A stretch of 64,000 nucleotides of DNA from Sarcomyxa edulis (lineage: Eukaryota; Basidiomycota; Agaricomycetes; Agaricales; Mycenaceae): the NCBI GenBank assembly GCA_009761415.1, contig QUOL01000009.1, positions 1,426,001 through 1,490,000 of the forward strand, given 5' to 3'. The notes beneath the pieces were generated by a model. The model saw nothing but the letters and a program-made list of their open reading frames with translations. It was not told the origin of the DNA and ran no database searches. A program made the position numbers and the translations under genes. This document shows positions 12,319-22,468 of this stretch, in pieces; position 1 is the first letter of the stretch, and every line of letters starts with the position of its first letter.

Positions 12319-15293
12319 ATGAATTCTCTCGACAGGTTGAGGCGTAGACAAACTACGAACTCCCACGGTAACGGACGGTCCCAGCCCAATACGAGCAGCA
12401 AAAGTTCTACTAGCCCTGACGTCGATGCCAACATATCTGCTAGTGACTACGCCCGTAGATGCAAGGAGCTCATGGAGCTCAGCAAGGCATTGCGCGCCGT
12501 CGGGTGAGCAGTGTGATCCATTTACTTCTCCAAGTTTACTTATCTGTCTATAGAGCCGAGACTTATATTGACCTACCCTGCATCACGGTTATCGGGGGTC
12601 AGTCAGGTATGTGCAGTGTAACAACAGGCAATCATGACATTACATCTAACACCACCCTTTTTCTTCTCGCGATCTCGTAGCCGGTAAAAGCTCCTTAGTC
12701 GAAGCTATTAGTGGAGTACGTCGACTCATGTAACTTCTCCATGATATGAGCTGATTATGCCGCAGATAAATCTTCCGAGGGACGCAGGCACTACCACCAG
12801 GTCAGTCCCCGCCACCCATACAATGCTTTGTCTCTGCTATATATTCACTCATTGCGAGGATAGATGCCCTATGGAGTGCTCTATGTCCAGCGCAGCTACT
12901 ACCTGGTCGTGTACGATTACCCTCCGATTTGTCTTCGATGATACTGGGAGCCGTCTCGATACACCTAGGATGGTTGCATTCGGGCCACCTTTGATTACAA
13001 AAGATTCCGTGGACTTGGCCATCCGTCGGGCTCAGGCAGCGATCTTGAACCCTCATATCTCTTCGGAGACCTTTCTTACCAAAACCCTTGACGAGCTTCG
13101 TAAATCTAGTCCGGAGAGCACCCTCAAATTCTCAAAGAACATCGTCTGTGTTGATGTGAATGATCCAGAAGCTACGGATCTTTCCTTCATCGATCTTCCC
13201 GGTGAGTATTTTGGTCTGTGCGGCGAATTATCTTGATACCCAAACGCTCGAAGGGTTGATTCAGAATGAAAGCCCTGATGCGATACAAGTCGTTCGAGAT
13301 CTTACTGTTTTTCACATCCGAAGCGAGAAAACTATCATTCTCATTGCCATCCCGATGACTGGTGAGTACTTGATGTTCTGTCCGAAGATCTATTTTGATA
13401 CGTACGATACTCATCACTGCATATTATGCAGATGACATACAGAATCAGCAAGCAGTAACGCTCGCTAGAGAGGCAGATCCTGAGGGAAAACGGACAATCG
13501 GTCAGTTCTCTCTTTGATACGGAAGTCTCTCCCCTGAACACGTCGCTGTCCTCAGGTGTCTTGACCAAACCCGATATGTTGAATGAGGGCGCGACAAGTG
13601 CTCGACAGGAATGGAGTAATATTTTGCAAGATCGCAATCCGAACCATCGATTGTATCATGGGTACTATTGTGTCCGACTTCCCAATGATGCTGAGCGGTC
13701 CAGAAACATCACAAGGGTCGATTCTCAGAGAAATGCAGCCGAATTCTTCGACAATACTTCGCCCTGGAAAGACATCCCTGATCGCCGTCGATTCGGGATC
13801 CCTGGATTTGTGGCTGATATCAGCAAGCTTCTTATGAATCTCATCAACGATAGGTTAGGCCAAAGCATTATTTCTACGACTCTCTTGCTGTCAGTTGCTG
13901 ATGGTCAATCGTCTTTCCTAGTCTCCCAAAATTGAAGGAGGATGTCAATGCATTATTAGCCCAGTCTCAAGAGGAGTTATTGGGACTTCCGGCGAAAATG
14001 ACTCATGAAGCTGCCGTGGAGGTTTTGTTACTCATCAATGCATTCAAGGGAGATATCGAAAATGCCGTATATGCACGTGACTACAAGAGCTTTGTTCAAA
14101 AGAACAGGACTCGCTTTTCTTTATTCAAGACTGACATAGAGAGCACGGCCCCAGACTTTCGCCCATTCAGGGATCACAAGCTTTATGTCAAACCGACTTA
14201 TGCCGAGCTGGACAATGGGTCTTCTCAGCTTTCGTCCGTGCCACCGATGGATCTCTCGGATGTTCGTTCTGTCATCGAGCAGTAAGTCTTGACCGTTCAA
14301 AAGTCAAGCTCCATTCTGACTCCAATTTCTACAGGTCGACTGGATGGGAATTGCTAGATCACGTCCCTTTCGATGCGACGAAGGAGCTGATCTCAAGGAC
14401 TGTCAAGCGCTGGCGGAACCCTTCGATTTCCTGCTTTGGTGACGTATATGCAAACCTCTCTGCCATGCTGGACCATTTTGTAGGCATACATTTTGGACGA
14501 TACAAAGGGCTCGAGGACCGCGTTCGGTGCAGCTCTGATATCTCTTTCCGTTGCGTTGACAAATACTGACTTATTTTGTTCTAGTATGGTGATACAAACG
14601 GAACTTGCTAATTCCAAAGCCGATACTCTGAAGAACTTGGAAGACTTTCTGGAGTTGGAATCGGTTCCGTACTACACCCAGAATGTTTCTACCTGGTCCG
14701 GGACGAAAATCTGGCTGAACCGATATCGCAATGCCTATCTCCATCCTCAAAACTACGATATCTCTCGGCAAAGCAATTTGTACTCCTATCCAGTTGCAGA
14801 CACTATGGACTATGCATTCCTGACTCAAGCTTTGAACCGCGCTGGATTTCGTGACGTCGCCGTCCAAGATCTAGCTCGACTGTCGGTACCTAACCCTGTT
14901 CTCGAAGAGCTTACGCTAATGGCGAAAGTGATGGCTTTTTATGAAGTGGCGTACAACGTAAGCTGTCTATCATCTGAGTACGGAGGAACAGGTTTTTAAC
15001 AATACTCTCAGCGTCTTTGTGACTACCTTCCGTTGCTCGTTGAACACAAACTGAACCAAGCGGTGGCCAAAAAGCTACTGCCGAGTCTCTTAGAGACTTT
15101 TTTCTCAAGTACATCTGAACCGTTGAAGGATCTTCTTGTAGAGGACCCCGCTATAGCCAGAAAGCGAGAGCTCTTGGAAGGGAAGGTGAAGCAGTTGATG
15201 GAGATCAAGAGCAAGCTTGATGGGTTTGGTACAACAACGCTTCTCCTCCCGAAACAAGATCCTACGAACAACACACACGAAGAGGCAGAGTAG
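12319..15293 (+). CDS. Dynamin-superfamily GTPase (Mx/Vps1-like)
   Basis: A large GTPase of the dynamin/Mx group, expected to assemble on membranes and use GTP to remodel them. The spliced protein (roughly 750-800 residues, about ten exons) has all G motifs: G1 GGQSAGKSSLVEAISG, whose codons are interrupted by an intron after GGQS; G2 LPRDAGTTTR; G3 DLPG; G4 TKPD in TIGVLTKPDMLNEGA. A middle/stalk region follows (for example WELLDHVPFDATKELI). A C-terminal GTPase-effector-domain-like helix starts at VMAFYEVAYN, spans another intron to RLCDYLPLLVEHKLNQ and ends near KQLMEIKSKL. There is no PH or proline-rich domain, as in Mx/Vps1 rather than classical dynamins. The first about 45 residues are Ser/Asn-rich. 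The start at 12319 is the only good ATG before the conserved region. Which fungal subfamily it belongs to cannot be settled by eye. Confidence 0.93.
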
Positions 15294-16200
15294 AAAGTGA
15301 TACCGAGATATGCGTAGGTGAAGCATTAATGCACTTGGACTTTTCTCTTTTTTGTCTTTCCGAACAGCAGTCAAATTGAAGGGAGATTGGCGTGATAGCG
15401 TCGGGTTATACGTGTTTGATTCTGACGACGTCACCGTTGGTCCATCCCAAAACAAGATCATTCTCTCGACGTCTGAGCCGTCTGTCATGACACCAAGTCC
15501 GCACACGAGCCGCGATGCATATGCGTATGTGGTACAATGGTAACACGATCAAAGTCGGCCGCGGGAGAGTTATCGAGGGGATTCGGTGATGGTCAGCCAA
15601 GCCATCGAGCTTGCATTGCGTTATAATTTCTTTGGTCTTGACAGCAAGCTATAGCCTGTGCTTTGTGAGTTAACTTGGCAGGCCCCGGTCTCAATCCAAC
15701 GTTTATCACTGGGTGGCACCCTATTGGCGCCTTACATGGTTTTTGAATACAAATAAACTTGAAGAAGAGTTTCAAATATATGGAGTACAAAAGTCACAAA
15801 AGTACCTTGAGAGTTCTATCGATCAAAGGGAGTCGAAGGGATTTCCCGGATACCATCATTCGATGAGCGAGATGACGCAGACTCGCGGACTGACGGGACA
15901 GCTTGCGTTGTCGTTGGCCCTGTTGGGCTCTTCTGAAGCTATCAGAACCGATATAGAGTCGAAAAATTGGGATCAATATTGTAGTCTTTGAAGATTGTTG
16001 ACAAGCAGGGTGTTTCGATCGTCCGGACTCGTTTGGTCTGTTGGAGCTTGGCACTGAGAACAGTCATTGCGCTAGAGCCTAGAGACGTTGTGTTGTGGAT
16101 GCATCGTTGGTCGACGCGTGACTAGCAGAGGCGCGTCGCTCTACGCGTCTAAATACGTCAAGATGTGTTCACATACATAATCTCGATATTCGACCAACAG
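15294..16200. other. Intergenic between the GTPase gene and the transposon
   Basis: No coding frame above 133 codons and no recognisable domain. The first few hundred bases are probably the 3' UTR of the GTPase gene. Confidence 0.4.
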
Positions 16201-16208
16201 GTTAAAGG
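16201..16208 (+). repeat. Left target-site duplication of the hAT-type element
   Basis: GTTAAAGG, identical to 16747-16754 on the other side of the element. Confidence 0.85.
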
Positions 16209-16746
16209 TAGTGATGTGCCGGCCCGGCTTGGCCTGGAAGCCCCGGCTTTGGCCCGGCCTCTCACGGCTTTGGCTTTCGAGAATCTCAGGCCGGGCCAAA
16301 GCCAAAGTTCGGGGCTTGGCTTTGGCCTGAGACGGCCTGAGCCGCGGCCTGTAGGGGGCGAAGGTGGTATTTTTCACAAGGCATGGACTGCTGTTTTCTG
16401 CGAGACTCATCCTATACCAGAGCCAAACCCGCCCGAATTACTTCTTGAACTCATGTTCGAAACATTTTCTGGCATGAAAATGTCACGGTAGGTCACATGA
16501 TATCTCGTCCGACTTTTCGGCGACTTTTTTTCTTGTCCGAATCGCAAAATTGAGGCATTTTAGCTCTACCAAAAACGCGTTCTGAACTTGCTCCTAGGCC
16601 CCGGCCTGACGGCTTGGCTCGGGCCTCTGGAAGCTCAGGCCGGGCCAAAGCCCTCCCAGGCCGTGAACTTTGGCCCGGCTTGGCCCGGCCTACATTGTCA
16701 CGGCCCGGCTTGGCCCACGGCCTGAGGCCGGGCCAGCACATCACTA
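16209..16746. mobile_element. Non-autonomous hAT-type element (MITE) with TSD
   Basis: The 538-bp element begins TAGTGATGTGCCGGCCCGGC. It ends with the inverted complement of TAGTGATGTGCTGGCCCGGC, so the terminal inverted repeats are 20 bp with one mismatch. It is flanked on both sides by the identical 8-bp direct repeat GTTAAAGG (16201-16208 and 16747-16754), a target-site duplication. An 8-bp duplication and termini starting TAGTG fit the hAT superfamily. Many copies of GGCCCGGCTTGGCC-like motifs in both orientations fill about 150 bp at each end, like subterminal transposase-binding repeats. The centre (about 16350-16600) is less GC-rich. No transposase is encoded, so mobility would need a transposase in trans. 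Frames through the GC-rich arms are artefacts. Confidence 0.85.
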
Positions 16747-16754
16747 GTTAAAGG
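16747..16754 (+). repeat. Right target-site duplication of the hAT-type element
   Basis: GTTAAAGG, identical to 16201-16208. Perfect preservation suggests a fairly recent insertion. Confidence 0.85.
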
Positions 16755-16861
16755 ACAAGACCGAGACAAGACATCATGATGGAGGAGCATGTAGGTCAGT
16801 CACTGTGTACTGATGACAATCTCACGCGCAACAAGATCGGTTACGGCACCAGTCTTTCGAT

Positions 16862-16954
16862 GCCTTTCTGGCGTAGTGGTAGCGCGTCTCACTTGTACTT
16901 CGGAAGTTCCCGAAAGCGATGAGAAGGTCACTCGTTCAATCCGGGTGAGAGGCA
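16862..16954 (+). tRNA. tRNA-Thr (anticodon UGU) with intron
   Basis: The acceptor stem GCCTTTC pairs with GAGAGGC (one G-U), with discriminator A. The D arm follows at 16869-16885. The anticodon stem TCTCA pairs with TGAGA, and the loop is CTTGTA plus A. U33 precedes TGT, which reads ACA (Thr). A 21-nt intron (16898-16918) lies one base 3' of the anticodon, the standard nuclear position. The T arm is ACTCG-TTCAATC-CGGGT with one G-T pair. The gene lies about 110 bp from the hAT-type element. Confidence 0.9.
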
Positions 16955-16957
16955 TGA

Positions 16958-16980
16958 TTTTGCACCAGCATTTTTTTTTT
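16958..16980 (+). terminator. Pol III terminator of tRNA-Thr
   Basis: A TTTT run lies 4 bases after the tRNA end (16958-16961), with a back-up run of ten T at 16971-16980. Confidence 0.7.
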
Positions 16981-17009
16981 GCTTGAGTTCTGAGCAGGTC
17001 CAAACCGCA

Positions 17010-17279
17010 TTACGAGTTAACGTTGTTCAATTTGGCCCAGTCACCGTTACTGTTACCTGGGAGCAAGCGAGCCACAGAGCCAGGGGCTATACTTGCAGCC
17101 ATATTTTGATACTCAACACGCCCTTCAGACCCTAGACCCTCAAACTCTCTCTGATTCGACTCCTCCTCACGCTTACGCACACGAAGCTCAACATCGAAGT
17201 GAGTCCACAAGTATATCTCCATCTGCGTATAAGAGTTTGCAGACAGATTGCCAAAGGAAGTCATAGAACGCAAAGTCAC
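17010..17279 (-). other. Orphan open frame, possible exon
   Basis: An 89-codon minus-strand frame (…MTSFGNLSANSYTQMEIYLW…, ending GNSNGDWAKLNNVNS) has protein-like composition and a charged helix in the middle, but no family is recognised. It lies 3' of the zinc-ribbon gene on the same strand, and no upstream exons could be linked to it. It could be a small gene, a remnant or chance. Confidence 0.25.
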
Positions 17280-17718
17280 TTCCAGAACGGTTTCTTCGGT
17301 GGCATCATTATCTACGGGGAAAGGAGACCTATAGGTTTACAAATAAACAAGTTTCGCACTCAAAAAAGCAGGTATGGGAGATTATTGAAGGTATATATAT
17401 GTGATATATGAGTTAGGGTAGAGAGGGGAGCTACCCGACAAGTCTAAACCGAACGACGGTTCTCTGGCCTGGTAAACAGGGATGAGAACGATCAGGAAGA
17501 ACAGCTACCTCAAGTTCGCCAGTCATATGTTTGGGACTGATAGGCATGTCCTGCCCGCTGGCCGGATCGGTGAGCGAGGGAGACTTGAAGATCGAGACAT
17601 CCTGTTTACAAGTGAACCGGGTGATGATACCCCCAGTGTTGCTGTAGGAAACCCAGCTAGTTGTACTACGGATGAGGAGTATGAGGTGACTTGTTCAAGA
17701 GCGGCAGCATCTAGAGGC

Positions 17719-20509
17719 TTACTGAAACTTCATGCCGACCGCTTTTTCTATTTCGTCTTTAGTCTTGTTCACGTGCTCTCGGATTTCGACTTGTCTTGCC
17801 TGAAGGTTGAAATCAATAGCGACGGTCGAAAACTCGCCATCGAATCCAAAAACAGCCGGGGCAGCAGGGATTGTGACGTGACCCTTCAGCCTGAATAGGA
17901 GGTAGTGGGATTGTGCTTCGAGGAAGTTCCTTAGAAGCGCCTTGAAGTCTTGGAGGAGTGGAGGGAAATGTTGATATGCAGGATAAGGAGTTCGATTCTG
18001 TGGACGAGCGACGTATGCTGGGATCTCTGCAATTTTGGCCGGTGCGAGGGTAGAGCTAGCGGCACGTTGTCTGTAACCTTTGATCCCAGCTTGTCGTTCG
18101 CGCGTTCTTTCGTTTCTCAAGAGACATTGTTGGCATTCCGAGGATGACGAATCGACCTTGAGCAGCATACCACAGTCGTAGTTGTTGCAACGAAGAGATT
18201 TCCTTTTCGTAGTGACAGTGGTCTTCTGTTCCTCCGGAGGCGGTTCCTGATAATCAGCTAATCAGAAAAGGAAGAGATGGATAGCTCGCGACTCCGAATC
18301 TCACCGGATCGTCTTCCGATTCAGGACTCAGACTACCTTCACCGTCACGACATTGTGCCGCCTCACTAGGGTCAATCCCTCCACCCAACTTTTTCTTCTG
18401 CCTTCGCCGTCTAGCATTCTCTCTCGTCCGTGCCCGACATGGAGCACACATCTTCCAACGATACTCGATCACCGGCGGAAGTACGTGCTTGCAATTACGA
18501 ATCGTGCATACTTGGGCACCAACGACAAATAATGAAGGGTCTCTGATGGGATCGAAGATCAGCTTGGATGGCGATGCATAATGACGAGCGGGATCGGGAA
18601 TGAAACCGGGAAAGGGCTATTGATTATACAGATATTAGCATCACTGCCTTGAAAGAGACACGGTGAGAAGCACTCAACGGGAGCTACGGGAACAAAAGGG
18701 ACAGCGGGAACAACAGGAATTGCGGGAACGCCAGGTATAATGGGGGATGAAATCGAATCTGGCGGACGCTCAGGAGGCTCAGACTTGTGCCCTATGATAC
18801 CCAGCCGTTTCCGCTGATATTCTCGATGATGCGTTCGGCAAGGAGGACATAGTTTCCACCGATAGCGATCGGGTAAAGGATTAATGCAATGTTTGAGGAC
18901 GCAGATACGCGGTGCTGACGTCGTGGTACGAGCCGGGATGCGGATCTTGAACCCACTTGAAACTGGAGTCGCGTCCTACGCATATTGTGGATAAGAGAAA
19001 TTGGGGAACGATTTATGGAGAGCGTACTGTTTCCTCCTCCGACCCCATATCGTCGATCTCAGATTCACCCAGATCAGAAAGGTCAGAAAGGTCCGTTAAA
19101 TCGCTGTCCCAGCCTGATACGCCGGCATTGCTGAGAGCTAACGACGCGTTTGGTTCAGACAGAGGGACGTCCTCATGGTCGGCTGCCACAGAGGTCTCCA
19201 AAGGAGATACGGACGACGTTGCCAGAGGTATTACTACACCTTTTTCCTTGCCGCTCTCAGTGACGACCGCATCCCCGACTGAATCGTCTATCGCTTTCTC
19301 CTTGCCCTTGTCTTGAGCTACGTTCACCTTGAGACCAGGTTCATTATGAAGGGGATTTATAAACCTACCAAGCTGTCGACCATCCTCTTGATCCCCTCCA
19401 TTGACTCTACTCCGAGACCTCACTCGATTGGCCCTTCCTTCCCAATTCTTCAACGTACAAGCAAGACAGAACTTCGACCTCGACTCGGATGCTATGGTGC
19501 CTTCGCAACCTTCAGATTCGCACGCACGAGTCTGCTGTTGATCACTCCAGGGATAAACAAACGCATCGCGATGCTATGCACTTTTGAGAGGAGACTTACT
19601 TTGGATAATGAATCGTGAAGATGTGAAGGTAGAGACTCAGATTGGGGCTGTCCGTTGTAAGTAGTAGTTGGAGATGCGATTGGCGGAGATTGGTAGAAAG
19701 TCAGTATTGGGGATGGAGGTATGAATTGAGTGCTGTGCATCTCAAGGTCAGGATATGTCAGTTCCAATGTAAGATCAGCTGGGTCCTTGAGATGCATGTT
19801 GAGACGTCAAAGCGATGATAGAGTATACGATGCACGTACATTTTGTATGTTGGTTGTCGAAGATGAACGAATCGGCATATGAGTCGATTGCGGGGAATGA
19901 CTGGGTTTTCGCTTTGACGGAAGTAAAACCTTCTGCGACGAAGACGCAAGACTCATGTGTACCTGGCCTGTTGACATACATCGTTGACATATCGACGCTG
20001 GATATCGCGGAGGGAGGATCGCGCCGCATCCGAAACGCATGCAAACTCGGATGTTGATGTGGGGGATCTGGGTAGACAACGTTTTTTGATCAGGTAGTGC
20101 GATGTATTCTCCACGAGAGGTGAAGTGAGGAAGAGAGGTCGGCATAGGAGTAAGAATAGTGGCAGTTGCTGGTTCTGGGGGCTGAGACGTCTGATGCCGA
20201 ACTTGGGTTTGAATGAGCATTTTCTTCATGATGACGGAGATCAGATATGGACGAAAAAGACATGAGAGAAGAAAAACTCACTTCGTGATCGCGCCGCTTG
20301 GGCCGAATAAGTCTTTCTCGATGTTTGGGGACACAAGACATGCAGAGATTCGGAGTGGATGCACTCGGTTTTGGGACCGCCTCAATCTCCATCAGCGCAG
20401 CATTGCACTTGGAGCATTTCCGGACATTTCCTGATCCTGGGTTGAAAGGACGCGACGAAGGTCCTGGATCTAGTTGGCCTGGGAGCATAATACGACTAGC
20501 GATTTCCAT
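17719..20509 (-). CDS. Protein with six Cys4 zinc-ribbon-like units
   Basis: Seven exons spliced from ATG at 20509 (MEIASRIMLPGQ...) give a long protein carrying six cysteine units of the general form C-x2/4-C … C-x2-C. They are KCSKC…CMSC, CMRFGC…CQRC, CESEGC…CLAC, CVLKHC…CPPC, CTIRNC…CAPC and CNNYDC…CQQC. Units 4 and 5 share a YRWK-C-PCR core followed by basic residues. Linkers are long, Pro/Ser-rich and probably disordered, with one acidic stretch (DLTDLSDLSDLGESEIDD). The last about 110 residues form a separate, folded-looking region (LLQDFKALLRNFLEAQSHYL…). Each unit presumably binds one zinc ion, and a regulatory or nucleic-acid-related role is a guess. I do not recognise a named family. 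One junction after GSEEET needs exact checking. Confidence 0.7.
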
Positions 20510-21431
20510 GATGCGTACTCTACTCAATGAAAAGTAAATCGAGAACGGCTGGCCTCAGCGGAAATGAGACATACCAAAAGTGCTCCTATCGATATATTTT
20601 CATGGTATACTTGCCACACCCCAAGGTACGCACACCGTTGCCCAATTGCAGTTCACTGTTCACTGTATACACTGACCTTGTGAGCGCTGTAGAGAAGAGA
20701 AGAAATGGTTGGATCCTCGAAAGAAAACAACAGAACTAATTTTTATGGAAAATTTTCAAAATAAAATTCAAAGTCAGCGAAATGCGCATGCGAGAGTCGT
20801 GATCACTGGACTACCGTACGCGATCACGTACAAACTTAATTTTGGACTCTGTCTTCATCGATGTGGCGTTTCCACCGATAACTCGGCCAGGACTAGGTGA
20901 GCGTTTGAACGACGACGTGGTATCGCAACGTACGCGTCGTCTATCCCTGTTTTCGATCTTTTGAGATTCCGAGCTCACGCGCTCTAACTCAAGTCTGAAG
21001 CTTGCCTCTTTTTCGATTTAGACTCACGAAGGAGGTCTACTACTCGGGATTAGTGATCCATGCAACGTATGGGCATCAGAATAATGCTAAGTCATGCTCT
21101 GAAACTCTGTTGTGAGCGTGTCTGAACCTGAATCGATAAGGAGCCTCGTCAAATAGAGTGTTGCTACTACTCAAAAGAGGCATCTCATCTTGTCGAGGCT
21201 GCAGACCGAATGAAGCTCTCTGAATCAATGCATGAAGATGATCTTGTCCACGGTTCATCAGGGCGTGCCGAATTCGAACAACGTGCCTCGAGAGTGAAGC
21301 AGGGCAATTGGTTGTGGGGTAATTGTGGGGTAAGTTCGATCTCTCTCGAAGTCTCCGAGATTTCCTGATTGTTCTATACCAAGGTCCATACGTTCAAGTG
21401 TATTCGACACTTTTCGAATTCACCTCGACCT
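20510..21431. other. Intergenic, about 0.9 kb, no gene
   Basis: Only short frames. Likely the promoter of the zinc-ribbon gene (left part) and the 3' region of the ABM-fold gene (right part). Confidence 0.4.
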
Positions 21432-22208
21432 TTACACCAAGACCTTCGCAGCCAACAACTCAAACTTGGCGACATCAGGGGCCCCGTCGAAGAACTCCTC
21501 TGCCGATGCAAACAAGGCCGCAGCTACCTTCCCATTGAGATGTGCATTCCTACCCTCTTCGCTAGGAAAGAGGTCCACAATACCGAATTGGTTCGTTCCG
21601 GTAAATTCGATGGCGTACCAGATGGGCGTCAAGGGTTCCTCTTCGACTAGTGCTTTCGCGCTCTGATTTACGAAAAAATCATGACTGAACAGAGAGGGAA
21701 GGAACAAACAACATCGGGACTCACAATCAAGAAATCTCTAACAGCTTGGACTTTCTCCGCCTTCGCCGTCACCAATGCTCTTATTCCGACACTTAGACCT
21801 GCAGTCTTATCGCCGGCGGCATGTTCAGTACTCCGGACAACGCTCGCCAACACCTCTGCCTGTCCAATTGCTGGTGCAGGACTCAGAAGTTCGGGCGCGT
21901 TAGCCATCAGAGCCTTTGCCACTTCACCGGTAAGATGAGCGCCTCGCCCAGTCTCCGTAGGGAAGGTGTCAAATATCCCATACGTCTGGGGAATGATGGA
22001 CGTGAACTTGATTCCAAACCACTGTATGGTCTCAGGCTCCGCTTTCACGAGGTCGTACCCAGCTAAGAGGAATTTCTCAACGTCCTCTACTTTCTCTGAC
22101 TTCGCGACGAGAGGAACGAGGAGACTGTATTTTGCTAGGCATCATTTAGCATGTCAGTCATATCGCGGTAACGACGAAAATGTACAGGATACCTTCGTTG
22201 GTAGCCAT
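21432..22208 (-). CDS. Tandem ABM-fold (dimeric alpha-beta barrel) protein
   Basis: Three exons start at ATG 22208. The first codes only MATNE plus one base, then joins to AKYSLLVPLVAKSEKVEDVE. The protein is about 215 residues and contains two homologous halves. Each half has a strand and helix (KYSLLVPLVAKSEKVEDVEK / IRALVTAKAEKVQAVRDFL), then a Trp-centred strand (TIQWFGIKF / TPIWYAIEF). A strand with Gly-Arg-x-AH-L-x-G follows (FPTETGRGAHLTGEVAKAL / FPSEEGRNAHLNGKVAAAL). This is the antibiotic-biosynthesis-monooxygenase-like ferredoxin fold, here fused so that one chain makes a pseudo-dimer. No catalytic residue can be assigned, and the substrate is unknown. The second intron follows RDFLI (GTGAGT…CAG). 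It lies just downstream of MAD1 on the same strand but is probably independent. Confidence 0.85.
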
Positions 22209-22468
22209 GGCAGGAGGTTTGGAGATGGGTGTAGGGTGTCGTTGGGGAACTCCAAGGGTCTTGATTCCCTGGTATTTATGCACCTGGGATATAGACTTCC
22301 CGAACCCGGCATGGGCTGCACAAGGTCAATATGAGAACGGGCACCCATTCTCTCACATCCGGACACTGCGTGTGATACGCTTATTTAGAAGGCTGAGCAA
22401 CTCACATGCATTACAAACAAAGGGATTGGTCACGATATACAGCCACACTTCCAGGTATTGAATCACGT

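Noticed and set aside
16141..16744. Pro/Gly/Ala/Arg-rich frames on both strands
   Set aside because: They read through the GC-rich arms of the hAT-type element and have no transposase or other domain.
16800..17003. Minus-strand frame with LTRIERVTFSSLSGTSEVQV
   Set aside because: It is the antisense reading of tRNA-Thr. Such tRNA-derived frames are frequent false proteins.
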